From: Myotis daubentonii
Lineage: Eukaryota; Chordata; Mammalia; Chiroptera; Vespertilionidae
Reading direction: 5' to 3'
DNA: 64,000 nucleotides
Assembly: GCF_963259705.1 (NCBI RefSeq)
Contig: NC_081851.1
Span: forward strand, 60,534,855-60,598,854
A program made the translations under genes and the position numbers. Shown one piece after another: positions 10,909 to 23,500 of the stretch; the first letter of the stretch is position 1; every line of letters starts with the position of its first letter. Under the pieces are notes generated by a model, which had not been told where the DNA came from, did no database searches, and saw only the letters and a list, made by a program, of their open reading frames with translations.

Positions 10909-11723
10909 GTAAATTAATTGAAATTTGATGTTTCTTATTGCTGTACGCAACTAGCTATCTTTAAGGCTTATTTTAATGATGTTTCGTTAGCATTCTCTTA
11001 TTGTTCCCAGTATTTTCTGAGAAATGAAAGTGGTATCTACTCTTTCCTACACCTCTTTGAGACCTGAAGACATCTTGCTCAACCTGTTCCTAAAAAATAA
11101 TTAATTATTGGGGGAAGGGGAAAACTCCTGAAGAGACTTTGTTCCTTCTGAACTCAGTTGAGCAAACTTGTCTCAGATTGCCAGTGGTGTGTTCCCCGGT
11201 TAACAGTGTCCTGCGGTCAGGGGGCAGTGGTGCAGTGGAAAGAGGTGAACTGAGATTTGGGTGGTTGTAGTCCAGTTCTTGTGTCCCATCCTCTTGCTCT
11301 GTGAACTTGAGCAAGTAACTTCACTTCCTGAGTCTCACTTTTCTCAATAGACCTAGCTCTCACATTTTGTCTTCGTTACTTTCCAACTTTATTGTAAAGC
11401 CTCTAGGACTACTCCATGTTTTTTGTCAGTTTCAGCCCCTGTATTCTACCCCTGAATTCCTCCCACCTTCCGCAAAGCCCATAGCTTTCTGAGTTAACGA
11501 TACACTATTGTTTACCCACTCTTAAAAACCCCATTTCTCCTTTTCTTTTCTGTTATAAGCAAGCAATTGTGTTAGTGTCAAAATTGAGTTCGAGAGGAAC
11601 GATGCTGCCTTTCTGATGGCTTCTTCCGCTACAAACTGATAATATGAATTTATTGGTTAAATAGGTTTTAGCTTCAGTATAACATAAATCCACTAAAAAT
11701 ATTTTTGAAGGGGGGAACTTCTT

Positions 11724-11880
11724 TTGTAGAAAGGCCAGATCATAAAATATTTTAGGTTTTGTGGACCACCTATGGTCTCTGTATACAGTTCTCCTCTGTC
11801 CTACCTCTCTCCCTGTTAAAATGGAAAAACCATTCTCAGCAAAGAAAGCCACCTGCTGCTGTACTTTGCTCAGCCCTGAT
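11724..11880 (+). repeat. Old hAT MITE fragment
   Basis: 'aaaggccagatcataaaatattttaggttt' spans 11739-11768 and 'ccacctatggtctctgtatac' follows; same family as 6512-6710. Confidence 0.6.
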
Positions 11881-12394
11881 ATAGATCATCAGTAGACTTT
11901 TTAGAAGTGCCATTAAGGTGAAATTTGAAGGATGTGTTGACCATGATCAAACCACACTGAAATATAATGAATAAAAAAATGCTTTTTCAGTTATACCTAT
12001 TTACAGATTTGATATAGTTTAATTATATTCTAACATCGCAAGATAGTTTTTTCTTTTCTTTGAGTCCGCTACTCTTCAGTTTATTATAAGAAATTTATTG
12101 GGATAATTGAAATTGGTGAAATCTGGGATTAAAAATTAAAAATTTGGCATTTGAATCAGGGCCTTCATTTTTAGTTACTAATAAAGAGTTACTTGATGGG
12201 AATAGCTGCTAATCAGAAGTAGTTTGTACATACATCATCCTTCAAATCAGTTTAGTGCCTTCTTTCTCAGGAAGTGTCCTAGTAGATACTCAGTAAATAT
12301 TTATTGGATAAATCAAATTAATGAAGATGTGAGACTAAGAAGATATCTTAGAGATGGGTTGGTGTAAACCATGACAGTTTTGCTAATAAATAGC

Positions 12395-12592
12395 TAACAT
12401 TTATTCAAACTTATCTTGTGCCAGGCCCTGTTCTAAGTGCTTTACATTTGTTGACTCATTTAATCCTTATATTATTCTCTTTTTAAAAAATAAGGAAACA
12501 AAGCACTGAAAGTTTCAGTTTGTTGTCCTAATTAGTGGCAAGCTGAGATTTGAACCCTGGCAATATAGCCTACTCTTTCACCACTCTCGGAA
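12395..12592 (-). repeat. MIR SINE
   Basis: The complement of MIR: 'cttgtgccaggccctgttct', 'gtgctttacatttgttgact', 'catttaatccttatatt' and 'gagatttgaaccctggca'. Confidence 0.8.
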
Positions 12593-12650
12593 GTTGGTAG
12601 TGGTGTGGGAACTGTATTAATAGGTTTAGCTGGATGTTTGTTTAATTATA

Positions 12651-12692
12651 CACATGCGTGCGCGCACACAAACACACACACACACACACACA
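12651..12692. repeat. (CA)n microsatellite
   Basis: Imperfect gc/ca alternation followed by about 12 ca units. Confidence 0.9.
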
Positions 12693-13325
12693 GTTTCCTA
12701 GAACTAGCATATGAAAAATCTTTAGAGGTAGAGCCACCACTTAACAAGCTAAGTGAGTTTTATTCCCATTTAATGAGTACTAAATGAATTTCTTGGGGTA
12801 AGATATAAGTGTTTCTTCAAAACCAGTATATTTGCTCAAATTGGACATCTTTTGTGGCAAAATTGATGCATAATAAACCAAAAGATAAACCAGCAAATAA
12901 ACTTCTTTATGAAGAGTATAATGTAATCAGTTTAATTAGCAAGCTGTTCTTCACACTCTGGAGTACAATGGAGACAGTAATCTCAAGTAACTAATGGAGA
13001 GAGTGAAAAGCTGCCTCACCATTTATCAGTCTGGAGTAACAGACAGATAAAGTCTCACTAACAGTATTTCTCCCAAGAATGGTGCAGCTGGCAAGTGTCG
13101 GAACAAATCCTGCTTTTGAGTGACTGTGGCTTGCTTACTCTCTGAGAAACTTTGTTCTAAAAAATCATCGACTACCAGAAACTTGGCTGTGTGTAATCAT
13201 ATCAGCAAGAATCAAACTTCCCCCTCTTCCCCTCTTCCTTGGGGAATCTGTCATTTTGACATAGAGAGGCACTCTCGATTTACAGCCGAGATGCACAGCT
13301 CCAGATAAGGGGTTTCTGGACACGG

Positions 13326-13474
13326 CACCTACATCTATCTTAACTTCTCAGATCCTGAGGAAAGAGGACCTTGGCTTCACTTTTGGCAGTCTAGTCCTGA
13401 AGTAGACTCCTTTACGACCAGGACTAGACTCTGCTTTGCCCTAACCCTACTAAAAGGCTGCTTCGTTTAAATGT
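13326..13474. repeat. 145-bp repeated unit, copy 1 (empty site)
   Basis: From 'cacctacatctatcttaac' to 'gctgcttcgtttaaatgt', closely matching the two arms of 14217-14988. It lacks the piggyBac-type insertion: the target reads ctatcTTAActtctcag without interruption. Similarity stops on both sides, so the unit is either a dispersed repeat or a small local duplication. Confidence 0.8.
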
Positions 13475-14216
13475 CACCTGAACCCCACTCTTCCCAGAAT
13501 CTTACTAGTATAACTCTTATCTTCTGTTGTGTGAGATGGCCCAAGGTTTCTCTGGTGTGTGGTTTTTCTCATTGCATTGGGTCAGTGAGCCTGACTTTAT
13601 CAGATTACAGGTTTGTTCTTGTGGTCTTCAAGCTGTTTGGCCTACCACCCTGCCAACTCTTCAGACTTACTTTGAGGGAAACCTAAAGATGGAGAGAACT
13701 TGCTCATAGAAGAGAGCTCACATATGTACCCTCTCAGGCTTCACTTTCAGGTTCTTACAAGGTATTACAATTCTCTACATTATGAATCTCTTCAATCTTT
13801 TTTTTCCTTACGTTTTAAAGTCGGAATTGTAGAGTCCTAAGGAACTTCTTAGTTCATCTATCTAGATGGTTGTCAGATGTTTCACAGCTTTCAAAACTGT
13901 TGTCATAGAAAATACTGCTGGCTGGGAGCTGTTGTGACCGTTCTCTTAGGCCGAACACTCACATGTCATATTGCAGAAAAGTAGGCGCAGTGTTCGTAAT
14001 CTGCCCAAAGTCTCACTTCTTCTTTTGGATCTGATTCCTCTGATCGTGGCCCATTGTTCTTTAGTTTTTTTATCCTAAAAAAAAATTTGATGATTAAATT
14101 GCTTATTATTACCCATTTGCAGTATTAGTTAGTAAAGTAGAATATAAAAACAGATAACTGATTAATTAAGTAGCAACTTGTCAGAGAAACTCATTCCTTT
14201 TCAAACACGATGAAAA

Positions 14217-14988
14217 CACCTACATCTATCTTAACACTAGATTGCCCAAGGAAGTCATTTTGACTGCTTTTTAATTTCAATTAGAAAAACAATGATGTAT
14301 ATAATGACACAATTTCTTAGAATTTTGTGACTTTTTGTACAACATATAAATGCGTTTATTAATAATTGTAGTTACCTCCCCCCTCCTTCATTTCCGGTAT
14401 ATATATATGTGTTATACCTATATTGCCCAAAAGCAGTCATTTTGACTGCTTGGGAAATTTTAAATAATCAAATGACTCTTATTATTGAATTGAATAAATT
14501 TCTTATATGACCAGTTTGGCTTTGTATTGAAATAACAGTTTTCATTTTTTTTCGATTACCGTCACCTGATAACATACAAGTACATGATAAATTGTCGATA
14601 CTTGATAAGTTGCAGTTGCTCAATAAGCTAAACTAGTACTTGTTATTCGAATCTTTATGCAGTGATACTTGTTCTAATAAGTTGTTTATTTTATTTCTTT
14701 TGCGCCCTAAATTCATGAAAGAAATGTCGAATAGAAGTGAGTTATTGGAAAAGCTAAGGAACATAAGTGAAGAGTGCTCCGATATTATTCTTTCACAATG
14801 CAGTCATTTTGACTGCTTTTGGGCAATTTAGGTATATACTAAGTTTCAGTGTTTCTAGTGTTAACTGCTCAGCTCCTGAGGAAGGAGGACCTTGGCTTCG
14901 CTTTGTGCAGTCTAGTCCTGAAGGCAGAGTCTCTGAGGACTGGACTGCTTTGCTCTAACCCTACTGAAAGGCTGCTTCGTTTAAATGT
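14217..14988. repeat. 145-bp repeated unit, copy 2, split by a TTAA element
   Basis: The left arm, 14217-14234, matches the first 18 bases of copy 1. The right arm, 14861-14988, matches the rest, including 'ctcctgaggaaggaggacct' and 'gctgcttcgtttaaatgt'. A 627-630 bp element separates them exactly at TTAA. Confidence 0.8.
14231..14864. mobile_element. Non-autonomous piggyBac-type element
   Basis: Bounded by TTAA at 14231-14234 and 14861-14864, with inverted ends CACTAGA...CTAGTG. Subterminal inverted sequence includes attgcccaa (14241) against ttgggcaatt (14819-14828). A short hairpin GCAGTCATTTTGACTGC lies at 14433-14449 and 14800-14816, with a diverged copy at 14251-14266. No transposase frame is present. 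TTAA duplication with no other target bases is the piggyBac hallmark. Confidence 0.85.
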
Positions 14989-15689
14989 ACCGAGATTGAC
15001 CAGCAGGAAATTCATAGTGAGAAAATAGGGTACTATATTTTATTTCCATCAGAGCAGCATTTATTAAATTGTAGGGCAAAATTTTTAAAGTGTGAAGAGA
15101 CACCAGTAAGACCTCATTTTACAGTTTTTTCATGGATCTCCAAAACTATATTTTATCAATCATCTTTCCTTCTTTGAAAATCTTCTTTTCACGTTGGTTT
15201 TTTGGTGTCCTGAGAGGCAGGAGAGGAGCTCTCTCCCCTTTATTTTCATCTTAGAGTGGCAAGACACCAGGGTAATGATGTATCTGGCTCCTCTTCCTGT
15301 CTCCCTGGAGCACTTCAGTAGCTCCCTTACCACCAGTTGTTTACTCAGTGCTCTTCTGTGTTTATTGCCATCACAAAGAAAGTTGGTGTTACATCATTTA
15401 TGATCATTACTTTGCATGGTTAATCATGGGATTGCTTAGCTACACTTTAATATATTTGATTCAAAACATAAAAATAAATAAAATAAAAAATACATATATT
15501 AGAGCCATATTATGGGCTTGAGGCTGACTATACTGGATAAATTAGAATTTACACATTTAAAGATAATAATGCTCAAAAATAAACAAATAACAAAGGACTT
15601 TGGAGTATATCTGCAGTTTCTTCCTCATTCCCAACCCTTTGTGTCTGTTAAGTGATTTAGCTTTATGAATATAAATACACAAGTCAGGA

Positions 15690-15815
15690 TAATCCCCCAT
15701 CCCAAGATCCTTAATTTAATCACATCTGCAAAACTCCTTTAGCCGTAAAGTAGCATTCACAGGTATCAGGGATTGGGAACTAAATACCTTTGGGGTCATT
15801 ATTCGCTCTACTACA
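15690..15815. repeat. Old dispersed repeat fragment
   Basis: 'atcccaagatccttaattta', 'atcacatctgcaaaactcct' and 'cattattcgctctactacac' match a common ancient mammalian repeat that I cannot name with certainty. Confidence 0.4.
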
Positions 15816-16554
15816 CACAGTTAACATTTATTGAATGCTTAATAATGTCATGTTTAAGAATTTTGCATGTATTAGTTTGTATTTTTCTCTGTTTACTTGG
15901 TTTATTCACTATCTGCTCTATAGGTAGGTTTGCCTATTTTTCTCAATTAGGACTTTTTTGGTGTTTTTTGCCATCTTCTGGAAGATGTATTCTTCACTTT
16001 AATGTCTAAAAACAATCTCAGAATTGGGAATAATTTTTAGATTATGTAGTCTAATCATTCTGTTCTACAGTATCCTATGAAGTATTCTAGAATTGGGGAG
16101 GGAGCTCGTTAATCTATTCTTTGAAATCCCTTCACTTGAGCTTTGAAGAAAGTTCTTTAAATCCACCATTAGGCTCCTTTGTATTATTAATGTATTAAAC
16201 TCTGCTTTCTTTATTCCTACCCAAATCTATTTTTACCAGTTACCTTTAAAAACTGAGTTCTATATTATTTCTTTGGATTCTTTCCATCCATAAATATGTT
16301 GAATTTAATTTTGCCATTCTTGTAATCACATGGAAATGACTTAATAGGGAAAAGATAATGTACTTTGGATCAACAACATTTAATGGGAAAGAAGTATTTG
16401 AAGGCTTAAAGCCACTCAGAGGGTTCAGTAGAAAGCTCAAGAGTAGTACATAAGCAACTAATTGCATAACTGGATGAAATTAAACTAGATGCAGACATAT
16501 CTGATTTAGAGTCATCATGGAGAAGAATAATGAGGTATGGTAGATTCACTCAGG

Positions 16555-16680
16555 CAACAGTTTTATCAATCACATATTAGGTGCTAGAGATACAAAGATG
16601 ATTAAGGCATGCATAATCCTGTCCTAGAGGACCTAATGTTCTAGTGAGGACGTAGACATGCAGGCACATTTGCAGTGTCA
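16555..16680. repeat. L2-like fragment
   Basis: 'cacatattaggtgctagaga', 'tcctgtcctagaggacctaa' and 'gttctagtgagga' follow the L2 3' pattern. Confidence 0.5.
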
Positions 16681-16790
16681 TTAGGGCAGGGATATGTGCA
16701 GAGATCACCTTAGAAGTTGTGATGCTTACAGTTGTAACAGAAACCACAACTCAGGGTGGCTTCAAGAATGCAGGGAATTTATTGATTATA

Positions 16791-17104
16791 CTAGAGGCCC
16801 AGTGCACAAACTCGTGCATGGGGTCCCTCAGCCTGGCGGGTGATTAGGGCCGTGGGAGATTGGTGGGGGGCGAGGGGAAAGGGCGGGGAGGGAGGTTGGC
16901 CATCCGGACCTATCGGGGCCAGCCGGCCCAGGGAAGGGACCGCAGGAGGTTGGCTGGCCACGGGAGGTTGGCTGTGGGAGCGCACTGACCACCAGGGGGC
17001 AGCTCCTGCATTGAGCGTCTGCCCCCTGGTGGTCAGTGCGTGTCATAGGGACCGGTTGACTGGTCGTTTGGTTGTTTGGTCGCTTAGGCTTTTATATATA
17101 TAGA
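16791..17104 (-). mobile_element. Non-autonomous Helitron (Helibat type)
   Basis: The minus-strand start is TCTATATATATAAAAGCCTA (17104 leftward) and the end is CTAG at 16791-16794, just inside a hairpin near 16803-16820. It is inserted between A (16790) and T (17105), the Helitron target. It carries inverted CCACCAGGGGGCAG motifs at 16989-17002 and 17019-17032 (reversed). Confidence 0.9.
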
Positions 17105-18542
17105 TACAGGTGTATCTAGAGGCAGCTGAGGTAGCGCAATTACATCATCATATGCTTTCCTCCTCCTTCCTGTTTCTCTTCAGTGTTTTCTGCAGATCAA
17201 CTTTATTCTAAAGCTGGTTCCCTTTGAGGTTGTGCGCTGACTGCTAAACTCTCAGGGCTACCCCTGGAAAGAGAACTGTTATCTGACCATCAAACTAAAG
17301 TCCTAGAGTTCACTCTGACTAGGTCAACTTGGATCTCGCGTAACTCTTTCACAAGATTGGGGGGAAATATAGTTAAGAGGCAGGTGAGAAAGCAAAATTT
17401 AGAATTTTCAAAAAATTTAATATAGTCCTGAAAACTGGTATTAGTCTCATTTGGACTTTATTATTTTTAACTTGGATTTCTTTTAATGTACCAAAAATCT
17501 GGGATTCTTCATGGTGGGAATTGAACTCAGAAGAGGATTTCAGTCCAGTGATTTTCTTCTGAAATTTTGGAGGCATAAAAATTTCCTATTCTCCCTTTGG
17601 AGGTCTTCGATTTTGTGTCCTCTTCATTGCAGAAATTAAGACCCTGACATACAGTCTGTTCTCCGTTACTTTTTTCCTTGTAACGGGGCAGTGAGGTGGG
17701 TTGATATTGGGTCCAATGGTTCATGGTTGGGCTACTTCCGTACCCTGGTACATTTGCAATAGGAAAAGACCAAGGCCAGAAATGTCTTTGAGGGATACTT
17801 TGGAAGACTTCTGTTTTTTACTTTGCCTAATATACACCTAATCAGGCTCTTCAAGCATGTAATACTTTAAAAACTGGAACAGTGATACAAAGCTACTTTG
17901 ATTAAAATGTAAGCACCTCTATTTGTTCTCTTTTTGCATGGTCTCTGGCTCACCACATTTGCATTCATTCACTGCAGTTCTTTTTCTCTCTCTGACAAGT
18001 GTTCATTCAGGAGCCACGGCATGTGACCCTGCTATAGCATTGCCAGATCTTATTTTGAAGAATTTGGGCAGGAGGGAGTAGGAGAAGAGAGATGATTTGC
18101 TAATAGTCTGACCAGGCTCAGCCCAGTTGGAACAAGGCTTTGGAATACAGGCTAAGCCTGTGTTTGTGGGCCACCTGACAACTCAATACTGCTGGAGTGT
18201 AGGCCTCTTGGCCCCACAAGAGCCTGTGGAGGTACATTTGACACTCTCGGGGTATTGGGGTTCCTGTGTTAGGGTTAGCGAATTATCAGTAAGCGCTATA
18301 TAAGCATTTGCTGTTATTACTATTATGCCTTAGAAATAATCATCAGATAATTCACTAGAAAATAGACATTACTTTTTCCTTTTTACCAAATAACAATGTA
18401 ATTTTAGCACAAAGAATTAATCCTTTTTGAAGTTAGGGCAGGAGCCCTAATACACTGAGTGTGTTGAATGTATCTCCACAGGTTCTTTGTGGGCCAAGAG
18501 GCCTATACTCTAGCAGTACTGGGTTACCAGATGGCCCACAAC

Positions 18543-18695
18543 AGGCAATTATTTTTATCCCCATTTACAGAGGAAGAAATTGGCACAGGGAGGTCAAATA
18601 ACTTATCCAAATTCACACAGCCTAGTAAAGGACAGAGTTGGGATTTGAATCCAGAAAGTCTGGGACCAGAGTAGGTGCTTTTAGTCACTGTATTT
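18543..18695 (-). repeat. MIR SINE
   Basis: The complement of MIR: 'tatccccatttacagaggaa', 'aacttatccaaattcacaca' and 'gttgggatttgaatccag'. It lies 140 bp before exon 3. Confidence 0.85.
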
Positions 18696-18835
18696 TACTT
18701 TCTGTCAAACAAAGACTGAAATTGTCATTAAAAGTATTATCAATAACATTAATTATGTTTTGAAATAAATGAACACTTTTGAACTTATTTAACCCTATTA
18801 AATAATCCAACATGCTTTTTTTTTTTTAATTCTAG

Positions 18836-18926
18836 GTGAAGACTTTGCAGTTGTGCAGCAAGAAATTATTATGATGAAAGACTGTAAACACCCAAATATT
18901 GTTGCTTATTTTGGAAGCTATCTCAG
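18836..18926 (+). CDS. MAP4K3: MAP4K3 exon 3: alpha-C helix region
   Basis: 91 nt between a T-rich acceptor (ttttttaattctag) and donor gtacat. The joined frame reads GEDFAVVQQEIIMMKDCKHP then NIVAYFGSYL, residues about 52-82. Glu61 in QQEIIMM is the expected alpha-C glutamate that pairs with Lys45. Entry phase 1, exit phase 2 (AG of the arginine codon). Confidence 0.96.
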
Positions 18927-21156
18927 GTACATTGTCTCCTTTTTGAAAAGCGATCATGATTCCAGCACCTAGTACATTTAACAAAATAAAGTTAGCTCTA
19001 GTCCATGTTTTGTACTTTCTTTCATGCTTTGAAGATAGGATTATATGAATGGAATTTTTACTTACGATCTGTTTATGCTAATTCTGTAACTAATATGAGA
19101 GTCTGCAGTTGTCTGTTATACTCTTGGGAATTCTGGATGCGGTTTCAGTGAGGAAGCTGACAGAAAAAAAATTACTTTTATGGTTAGTCTCCCTGTAGTA
19201 GAATAGAGCTCTAAATACGCCATTCTGTTGCCCTTTCTTCTAGACTTGGGTGAATTTAGAAAGTCAGGATCACTTCTTCCTGTTATATTTTTATTAGAAA
19301 CTTTTCTTTTGTGCTTTTAGCCTCAGAGTATTGCATCATTTGTTTCCTTCATTTTGTCCAAAGAACTAGGAACTATAATTATTTCATTGACTTCTTCTTT
19401 TTCTAGGTCTTTGAATGAATTTGGAAAGACTGAATTTGCCACCTTATTTTGGTTTAGCAGGACCAGGCCAGGTTCCCCAGGTCATATTCCAGAGGGGATG
19501 ACCTCGGGGTCAAATCTCATTTTTCCATTCATTTCTATATGCAACTGAGTTCAATACTGCGACCTGGTTTATAAGGTTCCTTCCAAAGGGAGCATCAGTG
19601 AATGTTTTCTTATGTATTTAAAAAACTATTCAGTTGTGTTTTGATATATTATCGGATGTATAAGGATATAACTTCTTGTAGCTCCCATTCTCATGATCCA
19701 TGCACAAAACACTTGAACCCTTCAGATGTAGGCACAGCACGTAGAAAACGCTGGGCGATTCTTGTCCCCTCTCGGGCTTGTGAAAAGCCATGGGGACCAG
19801 CTCTTCTTGATTCTAAGCACTCTGGGACAGCTTTGATTGCCCACCTTCATTAAGGTTAAAGATGGGTAAATGGAGACTTCAGTTCACATAGGGATAGGTT
19901 CTGCCCCCCAGATCAATGACCGTTACACGTTTTAAATGGGTTCTTTAACAGGCAATTTACAATTATTTTATAGTCAGTGGATCAAATAGTAACCGAACAC
20001 AGTTTCTGCATCAATTTGTATTTTATGGAACAAACCCAGTACAGGTAGTTACTATATTAGCACAAACAAAAAACTCTTAAAATCAGTTAAGTTCATGAGA
20101 TCAATAATTGATTGCTTTCAATATATTAAAATCACCACATCAAACATTTTGTTTTACTGTTACTGTTTCTGACAGAATGACCTACCTAGATTCAGTTGGG
20201 AGAAGGTTTAGAAAGTTCCCCCCTAGTGCTCCCAACCATTTAAAAATAAAAAAACATTTTTAGTTCCTGAACTATATAAAATCAGACAGCAGGCTAGATT
20301 TGGCCCACTGGCCATAGTTTGCTGACCCTTTTTCTAATCTGTTTATTCTTTCAGCCACTCATTTGTTCACGTATGAAACAATATTCATTTGCCAGATATT
20401 CTTCTGTGCATTGTGAGTGCAATGATGAGAAGGACAGACGTATTATTAAGGCAGAGCCTTTCTTCTGCATTAAACTTAGCTTGCTGAGTTCAGATACTTT
20501 CTATTCCATCTCTGCCCTAAGAATAATGTATTTCCTCATACATTTTGTGATGAAATAATGGAGGAATGAACAAAGGAATAATCTGTTAAATCTTTGCAAA
20601 TGATTTCTCCTATGTCTATATGATTATGCTGTCTTACAATGTAAGTGTGAGAGAGAAATGTTATCTAAAGATAAGTGAGTGATAGGATTTAACATATTAT
20701 TTTGGAAAGATCTTTGTTGAGTTTAGATATAAGGAAAAAGTTTACATTTTATCTGTTTTGTTGATGAGAGTGCTGTGAAAGTGATTAGAGATATATTGCC
20801 ATTCTGTGATGAAATCTTGCATATAATTTTGGCATGAGCCTTTTAATTAGCATTGAACTTTTATAATACTGTCATCGGGTAGATGGGTAAACTGGGGGAG
20901 GGAAGTTTTTAACTAAAGGGATATTTTCCCTCGTCTGGATGGGTCATCTTAATGGCATCTTTATATCCTACAATTGGTATATTTTAAGGATTAAAATCTT
21001 GGGTAATTCATTTACTCATAGAAATTAGTTTTTTTTTTTCTTAGCACATTGTATTTATATGGTTTCTCAAGATTATAGAATACAACTTTAAAATATTTGT
21101 TAGCACAAATAATTTTAAGCATGAAACTGTGGTACATGCTTATTTTCTCTTTATAG
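18927..21156 (+). other. MAP4K3: MAP4K3 intron 3
   Basis: 2.2 kb. Apart from an old hAT end (20265-20332) and an adjoining L2-like trace (about 20335-20470), I recognise nothing; 18930-20260 and 20480-21150 are anonymous AT-rich sequence. Confidence 0.8.
20265..20332 (-). repeat. Old hAT MITE fragment
   Basis: 'gctagatttggcccactggcc' and 'catagtttgctgacccttttt' form the right end of the family also seen at 6512-6710, here inverted. Confidence 0.55.
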
Positions 21157-21221
21157 GCGAGATAAGCTTTGGATATGCATGGAGTTTTGTGGAGGTGGCT
21201 CTTTACAGGATATTTATCATG
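21157..21221 (+). CDS. MAP4K3: MAP4K3 exon 4: hinge
   Basis: 65 nt, acceptor ctctttatag, donor gtaaga. Encodes [20 protein letters not shown] then H, residues about 83-103, with a split valine codon at the end. MEFCGGGSL is the hinge and start of helix D, with Met90 at the expected gatekeeper and Gly-rich hinge as in GCK-I kinases. Entry phase 2, exit phase 1. Confidence 0.96.
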
Positions 21222-22858
21222 GTAAGACCAAAGTTATATTTTATAGAGATTAAATAGAATTTCTTAATATAAGTAATGTACTGTATTAAAACATTAATGT
21301 TGTTTTGAGCAAAGTATGTTTGGATACATAAAGATATTTCAGATATATGTGGATGAAAGGAGCACTTGCTTTATAAGTTGGAAAACTATATGCAGTTGAA
21401 TTATTAGCTAATTCTATAGAAGGAATGTTATATATAGTTAGTTCTTGAAATTTCAAACTCAGACTTATAGAAGACACGCAAAGGCCTTGATGACTAATAC
21501 TAAGCCAAAAGAATATCCAGTTGATAAGTGAATAGTATTAATGCAAAGATTGTCGATTTTGCTCTCATGTATTCAAGAAGCATCAATTGAATGTTGTCTT
21601 AGATGCTAGATAATGAGGAATTAAAAAATTATTAGAACATTTTTCATTGGGATTTCAATGGAGTAGTATATAAGACTTTTAAAGTAAAATAAACAATTTT
21701 TACTGTCTTTTTTTTCTGTTCTAGTTCTGTTAATGGGTTACTGTCACAAATTGTAGAGTAGCTTTTATACTTTTGCTGGAGGTGTGCTTTTTGATAAATG
21801 TAAAATAAAATTATGTCAGTAATTCATGATGTCAGTTTTCCCAAGAAAATATTTTGAAAAAATTTTCTCAGTTTTTCATATAGAAGTTGAGCTCATATAT
21901 CTAGTTTGGGGCCGCTTATGTAATTTTAGGGGCTGATTGTAATAAAGGAAATGTTAAAAAGCTATTTGGATAGAATACTGATTTTGTTTCACTTCACTAT
22001 ATCTTGGTATTAAGTCATTAGCAAAGATTCCCATCATTGGAATTTGATTTTCAGCATCGTCTTTCCCAATGAATTTCTTTACTCTAAAATGATGACTAGT
22101 GAAAAAGAGAAAACAATTGAAATATCTTCCATAATGGATAGATGCACAAGGAGAAATATTTTTCAAATATTACAGTATGATTAAGCTACTTATTGATGCA
22201 GGAAGGTGGCCATGATAAGTGAAAAGGGCAGGTTTCAGAATTGTATGTGTAATATGATTCCACTTATGCTTTTGTGTATGATGCATACATATATTATATG
22301 AAATGTCTCTGCATAAAATTGTATAGTAATCTATAGGCCAAACTATAGGTAGCAGAATAAGGAAGAGGCCTATACTTTCCAAACTTCTCTGTTGATTGTA
22401 GTTTTATAGTGAACTTATATTAATTTTATAGCAATAAAGTTAAAAATTTGGGGGGAAAATATTGACTTTAAATGAGCCATAATACATGTAACACATCAAT
22501 CTTTTAAAAGCTTTTTATAAAACTAGCTAAACCTTTTGGCCATGCTTGCTTTCTTATAATATTTAAGAAATAATATTGGTTAGTGAGGTATAAAATTATA
22601 ACTAATTTCAGAGACTATGTCAGGTTTTTATTCATTATATAAACATTTATTGCACAACTTTTTCATGCTAGGCACTGTTCTGTACACAGGATACAATGAG
22701 TCAATCAGATTATTTAAAATCCTTCCCTCATGGAGCTTACATTTTAGAGTTATTTATTAAATGTTAAACTTGTTGCTTAATGGAACTTATAAAACATTGT
22801 CAGTTTTGAAAGACATGCTTTGCCTAATTTTATTAATGTTAATTTTCTTCTCTGACAG
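21222..22858 (+). other. MAP4K3: MAP4K3 intron 4
   Basis: 1.6 kb, AT-rich. Only an L2-like fragment near 22640-22760 is recognisable ('catgctaggcactgttctgt', 'cctcatggagcttacatttt'). Confidence 0.8.
22640..22760. repeat. L2-like fragment
   Basis: Matches the L2 3' phrases for an item at 'gctaggcactgttctgtaca' and 'ccctcatggagcttacattt'. Confidence 0.6.
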
Positions 22859-22914
22859 TAACGGGACCTCTGTCAGAATTGCAAATTGCATATGTTAGCC
22901 GAGAAACACTACAG
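22859..22914 (+). CDS. MAP4K3: MAP4K3 exon 5: helices D-E
   Basis: 56 nt, acceptor ttcttctctgacag, donor gtaaat. Completes the split valine and encodes TGPLSELQIAYVSRETLQ, residues about 104-122. Entry phase 1, exit phase 0. Confidence 0.96.
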
Positions 22915-23500
22915 GTAAATCCAATGCTAATTAAAAAGTAACATTCTTCATTAAAGTTAATGTTTAATTATTGTGCATTACCTGTTAAGTAAAGTAGGAT
23001 TAAATATTCTAGTTTGGTAAACTCTTGAATATTAATACATTTTTAATTGTTTTTGTAATAAACCCAAGTTACATCTGCATATCAGTACTTCAAACCCTCA
23101 GTGTGATAATTTGAACTCCTACGTTTTAAGTGCTGTGGATTTGTTACTTTATGTTTTTATATTCCTCTTAATATCAAAGAAAGGCTTGAAAATTAAGCAT
23201 TCTTGTGGTAATTGAAACTCATTCTGATCCTAATTGCACAAATACTTTTTAAGTTATTTCAAACTATTTGTAGAGTTTAGTGAAAATTACTTATCTTAGG
23301 AAAATTAATGGTTCCAACTGAACTTTGCCTTTTTCATTTTCTTGATTCTTTTGTTTATTAAAATAAATTGATTACCTTAAGACTTTCTGTAATGAGTAAA
23401 TAAAAAATGGAGAATACTACTCAGTGGATCATTTTAAATCCCAAAGAGCTCTGTAGTAAAATCTCGTTAATTTTTGTGTTTTGTTTTTTTGAAACTCCAG
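22915..23500 (+). other. MAP4K3: MAP4K3 intron 5
   Basis: 586 bp of AT-rich sequence; I see no repeat or other element in it. Confidence 0.8.

Larger units (their letters stand above)
10909..18835 (+). other. MAP4K3: MAP4K3 intron 2
   Basis: 7.9 kb. It contains an old hAT piece, MIRs, a 145-bp repeated unit with a piggyBac-type insertion, and a Helitron, all listed separately. 10910-11720, 11890-12390, 12700-13320, 13480-14210, 15000-15680, 15820-16550 and 17110-18540 show nothing I can name. Confidence 0.85.

Noticed and set aside
14640..14831. 63-codon frame within the TTAA element that might be a transposase remnant
   Set aside because: No DDE-type motif or resemblance to piggyBac transposase; the element is too short and the frame overlaps its terminal repeat.
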